Source of the DNA: Rubrivivax sp.
Lineage (GTDB): Bacteria > Pseudomonadota > Gammaproteobacteria > Burkholderiales > Burkholderiaceae_C
Assembly: GCA_027487585.1 (NCBI GenBank)
Contig: JAIYDH010000142.1
Location: forward strand, 1 to 47,139
Direction: 5' to 3'
DNA: 47,139 nucleotides
The position numbers were made by a program, and so were the translations under genes. The number at the start of each line of letters is the position of its first letter. The stretch's first letter is position 1. Below the pieces are notes generated by a model. It ran no database searches, had not been told where the DNA came from, and saw only the letters and a list, made by a program, of their open reading frames with translations. Below are positions 19,594-28,946 of the stretch, piece by piece.

Positions 19594-20355
19594 TTACTTC
19601 ACCTTGACTTCGGCCACCAGGGCGCCGCCAAAGCCGCCCTCGGTTTGCTTCAAGCCGTTCTGCGCGTGACAGGCCACGCAATTGGCGTTCAGCTTCATGG
19701 GCCAGTAGCCCAGCATGCGGTCGCCGCTGCGCTTGACGATGGGGTCCAAGGCGCCACCGTCCATGGCCTTGGCCACATCGGCGGCCAAAGGCGAGCCCTT
19801 CATCACGCGGTGCACCGCCCAATCGCCGTTGATGAGGTCAGCCTCGCGGTTGGTGGCGTAGGCCTGCAGCTTGCCCTTCATGCCTGCATTGAATTCCTTC
19901 AGCACCAAAGCCCGAAAGTAGGCCGGCACGAAGCTGTCCTGCCCACCTTTGGCCAGCACGCCCTGGTGCCGGGTGACGACGCTCACGTAGGCATCGACAT
20001 AGGCCTTGCGCACCTCACCAACCAGGCCCGGCGCAGGTGCGTCCAGGCTGGCCTTGGCGGCGGTCTGGTAGCGCGCGCGCAGTTGCGCCAGCAGCGCCTC
20101 GGGGCTGACCTTGTCGCGCGGCACCTTGCCGCTGTTGATCACGCCCTGCAGGTCACCCACCACGCCTGTGCCCTCGGTCACCAAGGTGCGCAGTTCCTGC
20201 AGGCCCAGCCGGGCAGCGTCTTCCGGCACCTGGGCGAGCGCCGGACTCACCGCTGCACCGGCGGTGAGCGCCACCATGACGGCAGCAGCAAGCCCGCGGG
20301 TGGCCAGCAAAGAGTGCAGGTGGGGGGTGGTGAACCTCGTCTGGCTGGATTGCAT
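19594..20355 (-). CDS. DUF3365-type (Tll0287-like) exported c-type heme protein
   Basis: Signal peptide, CVACH (CxxCH) heme motif near C-terminus, [43 protein letters not shown]. Confidence 0.7.
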   Translation of the reverse strand: MQSSQTRFTTPHLHSLLATRGLAAAVMVALTAGAAVSPALAQVPEDAARLGLQELRTLVTEGTGVVGDLQGVINSGKVPRDKVSPEALLAQLRARYQTAAKASLDAPAPGLVGEVRKAYVDAYVSVVTRHQGVLAKGGQDSFVPAYFRALVLKEFNAGMKGKLQAYATNREADLINGDWAVHRVMKGSPLAADVAKAMDGGALDPIVKRSGDRMLGYWPMKLNANCVACHAQNGLKQTEGGFGGALVAEVKVK

Positions 20356-20735
20356 CGGATGCGCTCGTTGGGGGTTTGGGTTTGGGTCTGGCAGGCTGCA
20401 AGGCAGCAAGCCAGTTGGGTGGCCCCCGCGATTTCGGCTGCGATCAAGCAGAGCTGAGGCTGTTGCCGTGACGCTGTTCACGCGGCGGGCGATGCCACTC
20501 AACGCCGCGCGCAGGCGTGACCTGCTGCGTACGCCGGTGCTGCGGCCACTGGCCGGGCAGCAGCGCGACGGGCCGTCTTCGCCCGATCCGGGATCTCGCG
20601 CGTGAGACCCCCTAGGTGCACTCGCCCCTGAGAGGGGGCCCGGAAACCGGGAACGTAGTCAGTGTGCAGGATGATGGCCAGGGGCTGCACTGCCTACCGT
20701 TCGGGGCGTCTCAACCCTGATCCACGGACACCGAC

Positions 20736-22313
20736 ATGACCATCATCGCTTTCCAGGCCACCCTGGCCACCGCAACCCGCGCCGAGCTGACTTCGCTGTT
20801 CAAGGAGTGCCAGCCCCGCATCCTGGTTGTCACCGACACCTTGAACTTCGACCCCGCACATGGCTTCGGCCTCACGCAGTTCGTCAACACGCTGAAGGCC
20901 TCCACCATCCACGGCATGACGCCCAAAGTGGTGACCGCCAGTCGTGGCGGCGACCCGAATGCCGAGATCCCCAACTTCGACTTCAACGACGCCGCCAACG
21001 GGCTGAACATCTCCCGCTACGACGTCGTGTTCCTCTTCGGGGCTCGGTCAGAGGGAGAGAGCGATCTGCCGGGTCCGGAGGTCGACACCATTGCACGGTT
21101 CATGGAAGCCGGCGGCGGCGTGTTCGCCACCGGTGACCACCAGACACTGGGAGCCTCGCTGTGCGGCAACGTGCCCCGGTTGCGCACCATGCGCCGCTGG
21201 AAGGCTGCGCAGACCCCGCCCCACGTGAGCAACACCAATCGCTTCTCGACCAACGTGTCGGGGCCGAACGAAGGCGAGGAGTTCAGCGACCAGTCCAACA
21301 CCGAGCCGCAGCGCCTGTACCTGAACTTCCGCACCCAGGCCGGTGGCGTGGGCAACCCGCACCCCCTGGTTCAACTCAAGGCACCCCGGCGCGCCCTCGA
21401 GGTCTACCCCGATCACCCGCACGAAGGCGAGTGCCTGGTGCCGTCCAGCTTGGGCGGCCGCATCGTGGTGGATGGTGTGTCTGTGCCCGAGTGGCCCAAC
21501 GACCTCACGGGTGCCCCCTTGTCGCCCGAGATCGTCGCCATGTCGGTCTCGCACGGCGACGGCTTCCAGAGTGGGCCGACGGGTCCCAAGGAAGCCCTGG
21601 TGCCCAGGCTGTTCGCCTCCATCGTGGCCTACGACGGCCATCGTGCCAACAAGGGTCGCGTCAGCACCGACTCCACCTGGCATCACTTCATCAACATCAA
21701 CCTCGACGGCGCTGGCGAGCCCGGTTTCACCGGCCTGCAGTCCCCTGCGGGCGTGGACACCGAAGCGCTCAAGCGGATCCGCGAGCACTACGTCAACCTC
21801 GCCACCTGGCTGATGCCCAAGAAGGTGCGGCGCTGCCTCCGCTTCCGCCTGGTTCTGGACGAGCTGTCGCGCTTTCCGCTGGCTGAGGAGCTGGAGCTGC
21901 CACCGCTGAAGGACGCCTCTGTCGCCGACCTGACGCAGGCGGGCGGTGCGCTCCTGCAGAGCCTCTCACGCCGGCTCACGCCGTGGGAGGTGCAGGCCTT
22001 CGTTCTGGACACACTGAGTGAAAGCCTCGGCGAGGCCGAGGCGATCAAGCTGCTCGACCAGTCCGATGCCGCGACGGCGCTTCGCAACCAGGACATCGCG
22101 CAAGCCGCGGCCGGCGGTATGTTGACTGGCGTGGCGTCGCGCCTGGCGGAGCTGACGTCGTTCAAGGAGATCGTGCCGCACCGCACGTTCGAGGCCTCGG
22201 CACTCGACGGCACGCGGATCGCAACCAAGCTGGCCCTGGTGCGCCGACGCGAACAGATCATGAAGATGGATGAACTGCTCTCGCGCCTACAGTCGGCCAG
22301 CGCACTGCGCTGA
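20736..22313 (+). CDS. Hypothetical protein with N-terminal class I glutamine amidotransferase-like (flavodoxin-fold) region
   Basis: Long ORF; RILVVTDTLNF...YDVVFLFGARSEGESDLPGPEVDTIARFMEAGGGVFATGDHQ resembles GATase-like folds; C-terminal ~200 aa helical and unassigned. Confidence 0.75.
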   Translation: MTIIAFQATLATATRAELTSLFKECQPRILVVTDTLNFDPAHGFGLTQFVNTLKASTIHGMTPKVVTASRGGDPNAEIPNFDFNDAANGLNISRYDVVFLFGARSEGESDLPGPEVDTIARFMEAGGGVFATGDHQTLGASLCGNVPRLRTMRRWKAAQTPPHVSNTNRFSTNVSGPNEGEEFSDQSNTEPQRLYLNFRTQAGGVGNPHPLVQLKAPRRALEVYPDHPHEGECLVPSSLGGRIVVDGVSVPEWPNDLTGAPLSPEIVAMSVSHGDGFQSGPTGPKEALVPRLFASIVAYDGHRANKGRVSTDSTWHHFININLDGAGEPGFTGLQSPAGVDTEALKRIREHYVNLATWLMPKKVRRCLRFRLVLDELSRFPLAEELELPPLKDASVADLTQAGGALLQSLSRRLTPWEVQAFVLDTLSESLGEAEAIKLLDQSDAATALRNQDIAQAAAGGMLTGVASRLAELTSFKEIVPHRTFEASALDGTRIATKLALVRRREQIMKMDELLSRLQSASALR

Positions 22314-22351
22314 AGCGCTCAGGGCCATCAGGTCGGGGGCCGGTGTTCTGG

Positions 22352-23311
22352 CTACGGAACACAGCGCCGACCTTGCTTCAGGCGCCGCCACTGGCGGCTG
22401 CCGCTGATGCCCGCCTCTGCGAGGGCCTGCTTGGCCGGGCGGCCGTCACCGATGGCGCGCTCGGCCAGCGCGAAGCGCAGGTCCTGCAGGTAGTCGTGCG
22501 GCGTGACGCCAGCGTGCTGGCGAAAGAGCCGTGCCAGGTGGCGTGGCGTGACGCAAGCCACCTCGGCCATGCGGCCCAGCGACCAGGCGGCCGACGGCTC
22601 GGCACACAGCGCATCCTGCACACGGTGCACGGCCGGGTGCAGATGGTCGCGTCGCGCCAGCATGGGGCTGAGTTCGGGATCGTCGGGGCCACGTCGCAGG
22701 TAGACCACCATCACCTGCGCCACCGAGGCTGCAAGCGCATCGCTGTGGTCGCGAGCGATCAGGTGCAGCGCGAGGTCGATGCCGGCGGTGATACCCGCGC
22801 TGCTGGACATCGGGCCATCGACAACGAAGACGCGATGGCCAACCACCGTGGCGCCCGGTGCCAGGCGCGCCAGGTCGTCGAGCGACTCGTGGTGCGTCGT
22901 GCAGCGGCGGCCGGCCAGAAGCCCGGCGTCGGCGGCGAGCAGCGTGCCGGCGCAAACGGTGACCAGTTCCACTTCGCCGAGCCGCGGCGCCACCACCCGA
23001 GCCAGCCAGCGCCGCGTGTCAGCCCAGGCGAGCGTGATGCCGGGCTGCAGCGAGCTCTCTGCGCCGCTGGGCTGCCCCATCAGAACGACACGCGCGCCGC
23101 TGGGCACCGTGTCGGGCAGCGGCTCCAACTGGGCCAGCGTCACGCCGACCGAGGTGCTCATCTCGGGCTGCGCCGCGACGTAGCGCAACCGGTAGCCGGG
23201 GGGTTGTCCGCGCTGCGCCAGCCGCTGGTTGGCCAGCCGGAACGCCTCGGCCGGGCCCGCCAGATCCAGCAGCAGCGTCTGTGGCAACACCACGAAGACA
23301 ATGTCCTTCAT
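22352..23311 (-). CDS. GlxA-type transcriptional regulator (DJ-1/PfpI domain plus AraC HTH)
   Basis: MKDIVFVVLPQTLLLDLAGPAEAFRLAN..., VCAGTLLLAADAGLLAGRR-like nucleophile-elbow region, SSAGITAGIDLALHL, C-terminal AraC HTH MAEVACVTPRHLARLFRQHAGVTPHDYLQDLR. Confidence 0.88.
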   Translation of the reverse strand: MKDIVFVVLPQTLLLDLAGPAEAFRLANQRLAQRGQPPGYRLRYVAAQPEMSTSVGVTLAQLEPLPDTVPSGARVVLMGQPSGAESSLQPGITLAWADTRRWLARVVAPRLGEVELVTVCAGTLLAADAGLLAGRRCTTHHESLDDLARLAPGATVVGHRVFVVDGPMSSSAGITAGIDLALHLIARDHSDALAASVAQVMVVYLRRGPDDPELSPMLARRDHLHPAVHRVQDALCAEPSAAWSLGRMAEVACVTPRHLARLFRQHAGVTPHDYLQDLRFALAERAIGDGRPAKQALAEAGISGSRQWRRLKQGRRCVP

Positions 23312-23862
23312 GTCGCGCGGCGCAGGGCCTCCTCGACGGTGCACAGCGTCGCGAAGCGCCCGGCCAGCACGGTGGCGGTGCGCTCCCGAATCGCGGCTGC
23401 GGACAGGGTCGAGCCAGATGGCGTGGTCATGTCCCAGGTGAGGGTGGCCTCGGTGACGTAGTCGACCTCGAAGCCTTCGTCGCTTGCATGGCGGGTGGTC
23501 GTTTCGCAGCACTGCTCGGTCCGGATGCCGGCGACGATCAGACGCCGGATGCCCCGCTCGCGCAGCCGGATCGCGAGGTCGGTGCCGGCTAGCGCGCTGT
23601 GACGGTGCTTCTGCACGGTGAAGGCCGCATCGTACGGCGCCAGCCCGTCCAGCGGACGGATCAGGCCACTCGACAGACTGAACGCGCCGTCCGCCGGTTC
23701 GTCGTCGACATGAAACACCCGCACCACCGGAACGGCTTGCGCGGCGCAACCCGCAACCAGCGTGTTGATGCGCTCCAGGAACGCAGGAACGTCGACGTCC
23801 GTCCAGTAGGGACGGTGCTTGAAGGATTGCTGAACGTCGATCAGCAGCAGGGCGGTTTGCAT
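23308..23862 (-). CDS. Isochorismatase family cysteine hydrolase
   Basis: MQTALLLIDVQQSF, RRLIVAGIRTEQCCETTTRHASDEGFEVDYVTEAT; overlaps the next gene start by 4 bp (translational coupling). Confidence 0.88.
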   Translation of the reverse strand: MQTALLLIDVQQSFKHRPYWTDVDVPAFLERINTLVAGCAAQAVPVVRVFHVDDEPADGAFSLSSGLIRPLDGLAPYDAAFTVQKHRHSALAGTDLAIRLRERGIRRLIVAGIRTEQCCETTTRHASDEGFEVDYVTEATLTWDMTTPSGSTLSAAAIRERTATVLAGRFATLCTVEEALRRAT

Positions 23863-24051
23863 GAAGGGACTCCGGGTTGCGATAGCGGCTATCGTCACCC
23901 GATGGCCCCTGCGGTGTAGCGCCGGCACCGGACCTCGAGCGGACGGATCAGGACATGTGGCCTGTCGTCTCGGGCTCCATGTTCGGTCGGCATGATGGCT
24001 CGGACTTGAATCGGCGCCGACACTGGGGGCCCTTTGATCACAGTTTCGAAC

Positions 24052-24531
24052 ATGAAGCGCTATGTACCCATCGGGGTCGTGCTGTTGCTGGTCGGCGGCG
24101 TGGCGGCTGAGCTCGCGCTGAATGGGTTTGCCTGGGGTAAAGCCTGTGACCCGGGTTTCGGCCAACGACAGAAGGCAGAGCAGGTGAGCTACCTGCACTC
24201 GCTCGATCTCCTGCCGCGGACGATCGAGCTGCAGTCGTTTGAGTGCACCGGCTTCCAGGACCTTGCAGTGCGGGCCGTGCTGCGCACCTCAGCCGCTGAC
24301 GGCCGGCAACTCCTGGGCCGCTTGACGGTGCTCTACGAGGCGCCACAGAACGACGTGCACGTGCCCGACGAGAGCAAGCGTCGCACGCAGTGGTCCAGTG
24401 CGCAGCGCACCGAGGCGAGCTTCTCCCTGCCGAGCCCGCGCAAGGGTTTTCATGGCATGGAAATCAAGCTCACCGTGCCAGCCTCTGCGGCAGAACAGGC
24501 CGTGGTGGAGCTGCTGCTCTTCCAGCGGTGA
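24052..24531 (+). CDS. Hypothetical protein with N-terminal signal/TM segment
   Basis: ORF from MKRYVPIGVVLLLVGGVAAELALNG; no recognised family. Confidence 0.55.
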   Translation: MKRYVPIGVVLLLVGGVAAELALNGFAWGKACDPGFGQRQKAEQVSYLHSLDLLPRTIELQSFECTGFQDLAVRAVLRTSAADGRQLLGRLTVLYEAPQNDVHVPDESKRRTQWSSAQRTEASFSLPSPRKGFHGMEIKLTVPASAAEQAVVELLLFQR

Positions 24532-24837
24532 GGTTCGGGCTTGGGGAGAGGGCAGTCCAGCACCCTCGTTCTCGTGGCTGCCCACTTGCCCTGCGGCCCT
24601 CTGGTTCAAGTTGCTGGCCAGCCTGCCACCCGACGCCGCAGCCGACAAGGGCCACATCGCCGGGCGCTGTCACATCGTCGCCACGCCTTGGCACCACCGC
24701 CAAGAGACACGGCCTGTGCTGCCGGCCTTGGTGGCGGCGGTGTGGGAAGCCGCCAGGGCGCCAGATCTGCGCCAGTTGGGCCGGCGAGTTCTCACGCACA
24801 CTGTCGCCGCTGAGCCTTGCTGCCATGGAGCTGCCAC

Positions 24838-26523
24838 ATGCCGACCCCGCGCTTGTTTGTGATCGCCGTCACTGGCGCCCTTGCGTTGGGCATTGCGCAA
24901 GGCCAGAGCCCTGAGCGGCTGGCCGCCATCGCCCAGTCTTTCGCCGACCGGGGACTGTTCAGCGGCACGGTGCTCGTTGCCCGCGGCGACCAGGTGCTGC
25001 TGGACCGCGGCTGGGGCCTCGCCAGCCAGGAGTGGCAGGTGCCCAACGCGCCGGGCGTGAAGTACCTGCTGGCCTCGGTGAGCAAGCAGTTCACCGCCGC
25101 TGCGCTGTTGCGGCTGGTCGACCAGGGCCGGCTCGGCCTGGACGACGCGCTGTCCCGACACCTCAACGACCTTCCCGCAGCCTGGTCCGCCGTGACGGTG
25201 CGGCAGCTCTTGGCGCACACCTCGGGGCTGCCCAACCACACGCAGGGCGACGGCCTGGAGAAGATTCGCCACCAGCGCATGACGCCGCGCGAGCTGTACG
25301 CGAGCTTTCGCGACGCGCCGCTGGACTTTGCACCCGGCACCGGCTGGAACTACAGCAACTCGGGTTACGTGATGGCGGGCGTATTGATCGAACAGCTTGC
25401 TGGCAAGAGCTACGCCGAGTTCGTGCGAACCGAGCTGCTTCAGCCCCTGGGCATGGCCAGCAGCGGCGTGGCGCACAGCGGGGCCATCGTGCCGCAGCTG
25501 GCCAGCGGTTACGTCAAGGAGGGCAAGGTGCTGCGGCCGGCGAACTTCTTGAACATGAGCATTCCCTACTCGGCCGGGGCGCTGTACGGCACCACGGGCG
25601 ACTTGTTGAAGTGGCATCGGGGTCTCTATGGCGGTGCGTTGCTGAGCCCGGCCTCGCTGAAGGAGATGACCACGCCGGTGCGCAACAGCTACGCGCTGGG
25701 CCTGAACGTCTCGCCTGCAGGCCAGCCGCTGTCGTATGGGCACTCCGGGGGCATCGACGGGTTTTCGACTTATCTGCACTACGAGCCGAAGCAGAGGCTG
25801 ACGATCGCCGTGCTCAGCAACCAGGAGTCCGCCGCAGCGCCCGCACTGGCGCTCAAGCTGGCGGCGGCTGCCAACGGCGTGGTGGTGGTGCTGCCCGAAG
25901 AGCGCAAGCCCGTGGACCTGCCGGCCGCAGCGCTAGACCGTGTGCAAGGCAGCTACAGCCTGCCGAATGGGCAGACGCTTTGGGTGCTGCGCCGCGGCGC
26001 CGCGCTGTGGGCGCGGCTGGGCCACCAGCACTGGACACCGCTCATGGCTGAATCAGCCGGCCACTTCTACGCGCCTGAGGTCGACGGTGAATTGCGCTTT
26101 GAGTTGCCCACCAGTGGCCCGGCGCGCAGCGTGACCTTGAGCGATCTGTCGAGCCCGCTTTCAGGGCCGCGGGCCGCACTGCCGCTGCCTTCGTTGACGG
26201 CGCAGCCGGTCTATCTGCGCGGCAGCATGAACCGCTGGTCAACCGACCACGTGCTGACCGTGGGCGCTGACGGTCTGCACCGCACCGCCGTCGATCTGGC
26301 CGCAGGCCCGCACGAGTTCAAGGTCGCATCGGCAGACTGGGCCACCATCGACCTGGGCGCGGCCACGCCGGGCGCAGCCTTGCCCGGCCGAGGCAGCCTG
26401 GTCTTGGCGGGCGCGGGGCGCAACATCGCGTTGCGGCTGGAAAGGGCTTCGCGCTGCGAGTTCAGTGTCGACGGCCGCGACATCGTCGAGCCAAGGCTGG
26501 AGCTCAACTGCACGCCGGGTTGA
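24838..26523 (+). CDS. Serine hydrolase, beta-lactamase / PBP4*-type fold, with C-terminal glycogen-binding-like domain
   Basis: Signal peptide; SxxK motif LASVSKQFTAAALLRL, YxN motif NYSNSGYVMAG, HSGGIDGFSTYLHY; C-terminal LRGSMNRWSTDHVLTVGADGLHRTAVDLAAGPHEFKVASADW resembles CBM48/AMPK-type domains. Confidence 0.85.
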   Translation: MPTPRLFVIAVTGALALGIAQGQSPERLAAIAQSFADRGLFSGTVLVARGDQVLLDRGWGLASQEWQVPNAPGVKYLLASVSKQFTAAALLRLVDQGRLGLDDALSRHLNDLPAAWSAVTVRQLLAHTSGLPNHTQGDGLEKIRHQRMTPRELYASFRDAPLDFAPGTGWNYSNSGYVMAGVLIEQLAGKSYAEFVRTELLQPLGMASSGVAHSGAIVPQLASGYVKEGKVLRPANFLNMSIPYSAGALYGTTGDLLKWHRGLYGGALLSPASLKEMTTPVRNSYALGLNVSPAGQPLSYGHSGGIDGFSTYLHYEPKQRLTIAVLSNQESAAAPALALKLAAAANGVVVVLPEERKPVDLPAAALDRVQGSYSLPNGQTLWVLRRGAALWARLGHQHWTPLMAESAGHFYAPEVDGELRFELPTSGPARSVTLSDLSSPLSGPRAALPLPSLTAQPVYLRGSMNRWSTDHVLTVGADGLHRTAVDLAAGPHEFKVASADWATIDLGAATPGAALPGRGSLVLAGAGRNIALRLERASRCEFSVDGRDIVEPRLELNCTPG

Positions 26524-26559
26524 GCCTGCGCGGGCGCCCGGGGCCGCACGCTCTGCGAG

Positions 26560-27480
26560 CGACGATGCCTTCTCGCCCAGGCGGCCACCGGTGCCCGCGG
26601 CTTGGCACTGGCGGTGGTGGACGACGGCCAGTGGTGTTCAACGAGGCTTGCGGTGTGCGCAACGCCACCAGCGAACCGAAGGAGGTGGACACCGTGATTT
26701 ACGGCGCCTCGCTGACCAAGGCTGCATTCGACTACCTGGTCATGCAGCTGGTCGAAGAAGGCAGGCTCGGTCTGGAAGTTCCGATTGCCAACTACTTGAA
26801 GCAGCCGCTGCCGATCTGTGTGTCACCCGACATCGTGCGGCGCTACGCCGCGTTTGCGGGCTTGGCGCATGACGGGCGCTGGCGCCGGCTCACTGCCCGC
26901 ATCCTGCTCACCCACAGCGGCGGCTTCGCGAACTTCTGCTTTCTCGAGCCCGACCGGCAGCTGCGCATCCACTTCGAGCCGGGCAGCCGCTACGCCTATT
27001 CAGGCGACGGTCTGATCCTGCTGCAGTTCGTGCTCGAGCAGGGCCTGGGTCTCGATGTCGGAGCAGAGATGCAAAGGCGCTTGTTTGAGCGGAACGGCAT
27101 GACACGCACCAGACTCATCTGGCGCCCGGACTCCGCTCCAACCCGGCAGACGGCTACACCCATGACGGGCGACCGGAACCTCACGACGAGCGCAGCCGCG
27201 TTCGCGCATCGGGCTCCATGGACACCAGCATCGCTGCCATTGGGCGGCTCGCCGCCAGCTATGTGCGTGGCGAGGGTCTGAGTGCCGCCGCACGGGCCGA
27301 ATTGACCCAGTCGCAATTCATCATTGCCACCAGCAGCCAGTTTCCATCGCTGCAACCGCCTCTTGAGGCACCGCCCTTTCAAGCGCTGTGTGGTGATCCT
27401 CTCCAACGACGTTCGGGCCGAGCCGGCGTTTCCGGCCCTGGTGAGGGCCATCCTGGGCGAAACCGCGCTGCCCTGGGCCA
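26560..27480 (+). pseudogene. Degenerate beta-lactamase-family serine hydrolase (frameshifts plus internal deletion)
   Basis: Homologous peptide segments lie in successive frames: ATGARGLALAVVDDGQ, then VVFNEACGVRNATSEPKEVDTVIYGASLTKAAFDYLVMQLVEEGRLGL...RTRLIWRPD, then NPADGYTHDGRPEPHDERSRVRASGSMDTSIAAIGRLAASYVRGEGLSAAARAEL, then KRCVVILSNDVRAEPAFPALVRAILGETALPW. Confidence 0.8.
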
Positions 27481-27521
27481 GCGCTTTGCCGGTCAGCAGC
27501 GCTGCGGCCAGGGCCGCGAGC

Positions 27522-28790
27522 TCAAGTGCCGCTGCCTTCTGTCTGCGGGCCGCGGGCTGCAGCCAGCCGGCGGTAGAGCAGCCCGCGCGACACGCGCAGC
27601 TCGCGCGCCGCGCGCGAGACGTTGCCACCGTTGCGCGCCAGCGCCTGCAGCACGAGGCGGTGGTCGTGTTCGGCCAGCGTGGGCGCGGTGTCCGGTGTGG
27701 GATCAAGGGCTGCTGCCGGGGTTGATACCGAAGTTGATGCCGGGGTTGATGCTTCGGCGACCGGCTGCTCCAGCGTGGGTGCAAGCGCGGCAGGCGCGCG
27801 GCGGCCTTCGCTCTCGTCGCTGCTGGGGCCGGGTGCCATCTGCAGCTGCGCACGCAGCCACACGCCCAGGCCGTTGGCCAGATGCAGCGGCTGTGGGCCG
27901 CGCGCGCCCGAGCTGGCCATCAAGGTCGGCAGCCCGTGCCCGAAGACCTCGGCCGCCGGGCGGCCCAGCAGCTCGGCGTCGCCCAGCAGGCTGCGCGCGG
28001 CGCGGTTGGCCCAGGCCACGCGGCCTTGCGGGTCGATGCCGGCCAGCGCCTGCAGAGGCGTGCCGAGCAGGCGCGGGTCGGCCTGGAAGTGCAGCACGAG
28101 CGTGTCGCCGTCGGGCTCGGCCAGCAACGCGTCTTCGATGCTGCTGGCGTACAGGCCCACCAGCGCTGCGGCGTCGAAGGCGAAGCTGTGGCCTTCGGTG
28201 GACAGATCGAGCACGCCGGCCAGCCGGCCGTGGCGGTCGCGGATGGGGGCGGCCGCGCAGCTCAGGCGGCCGCAGAGATCGAAGAAGTGTTCTTCGCGCG
28301 TCACCGTCACGGCCTGGCCCGTGCGCAGCACCAGGCCTGGCGCGGTGGTGCCTACCGCGTCTTCGCCCAGGTTCACGCCCAGGCGGCTGGCCAGGCCGAG
28401 CACCGGTTCACTCTCGCCGGGCACCGGCGAGCTGTGCACCACCAGGCCTTCGCCGTCGCAGAGAAAGCTGCGCACGCTGGTGTGGGCCAGCGTGGCCTGC
28501 AGGCGTTCCAGGGCCGGGCGAGCGGCTTCCAGCAGCGGGCGGCTGCGCTGCAGCGCACCGTGGCGGCGTGAGGGCGTGACGGGATCGAAAGCCAGCCGCT
28601 CGCCGGGCCGGCGGTGCGCCACCAGGCAGCGCTGCCAGCTCTGGATGATGGGTTCGCCCACCAGGCCCGTGGGCCGCTGGCCGTCGACGAACAGGCGCTC
28701 GCGCGCCAGCGCAGCGCGCTGCGGCGCGGTGGCGAAAAAAGCCTGCTCGGGCAGCGCCAGGGCACTGCGGGCGGGGGGCGAGCGGTGCAT
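27522..28790 (-). CDS. GAF / PAS-like / Fis-HTH transcriptional regulator (AcoR-like but without AAA+ sigma-54 activator domain)
   Basis: AcoR-type N-terminus (IIQSWQRCLVAHRRPGERLAFDPVTPSRR), GAF region (GVNLGEDAVGTTAPGLVLRTGQAVTVTREEHFFDLCGRLSCAAAPIRDRHGRLAGVLDLSTEG), C-terminal Fis HTH (VLQALARNGGNVSRAARELRVSRGLLYRRL); no Walker A or GAFTGA motif between them. Confidence 0.82.
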   Translation of the reverse strand: MHRSPPARSALALPEQAFFATAPQRAALARERLFVDGQRPTGLVGEPIIQSWQRCLVAHRRPGERLAFDPVTPSRRHGALQRSRPLLEAARPALERLQATLAHTSVRSFLCDGEGLVVHSSPVPGESEPVLGLASRLGVNLGEDAVGTTAPGLVLRTGQAVTVTREEHFFDLCGRLSCAAAPIRDRHGRLAGVLDLSTEGHSFAFDAAALVGLYASSIEDALLAEPDGDTLVLHFQADPRLLGTPLQALAGIDPQGRVAWANRAARSLLGDAELLGRPAAEVFGHGLPTLMASSGARGPQPLHLANGLGVWLRAQLQMAPGPSSDESEGRRAPAALAPTLEQPVAEASTPASTSVSTPAAALDPTPDTAPTLAEHDHRLVLQALARNGGNVSRAARELRVSRGLLYRRLAAARGPQTEGSGT

Positions 28791-28827
28791 GCGCGGCAGT
28801 TTGTGCCGGGACGGAACAGCCGCTCAT

Positions 28828-28851
28828 CCGGGAAAGCCCGTTGTTTCCGGG
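28828..28851. promoter_or_regulatory. Candidate operator (inverted repeat) in divergent promoter region
   Basis: CCGGGAAA-GCCCGTTG-TTTCCGGG, perfect 8-bp arms, between the divergent regulator and PQQ-dehydrogenase genes. Confidence 0.45.
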
Positions 28852-28946
28852 TCGCTGACGGCGCGAGAAGCTGCGCCCCAGCCACACGGTGGGCCGGGCT
28901 CGGCTGCACCTGGGCGCGGTTCCAGAACAAGCACAGGAGACAACGC

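Noticed and set aside
20362-20385. Telomere-like GGGTTTGGGTTTGGG run before the DUF3365 gene
   Set aside because: Only two to three short units; likely a chance G-rich stretch rather than a functional repeat array.
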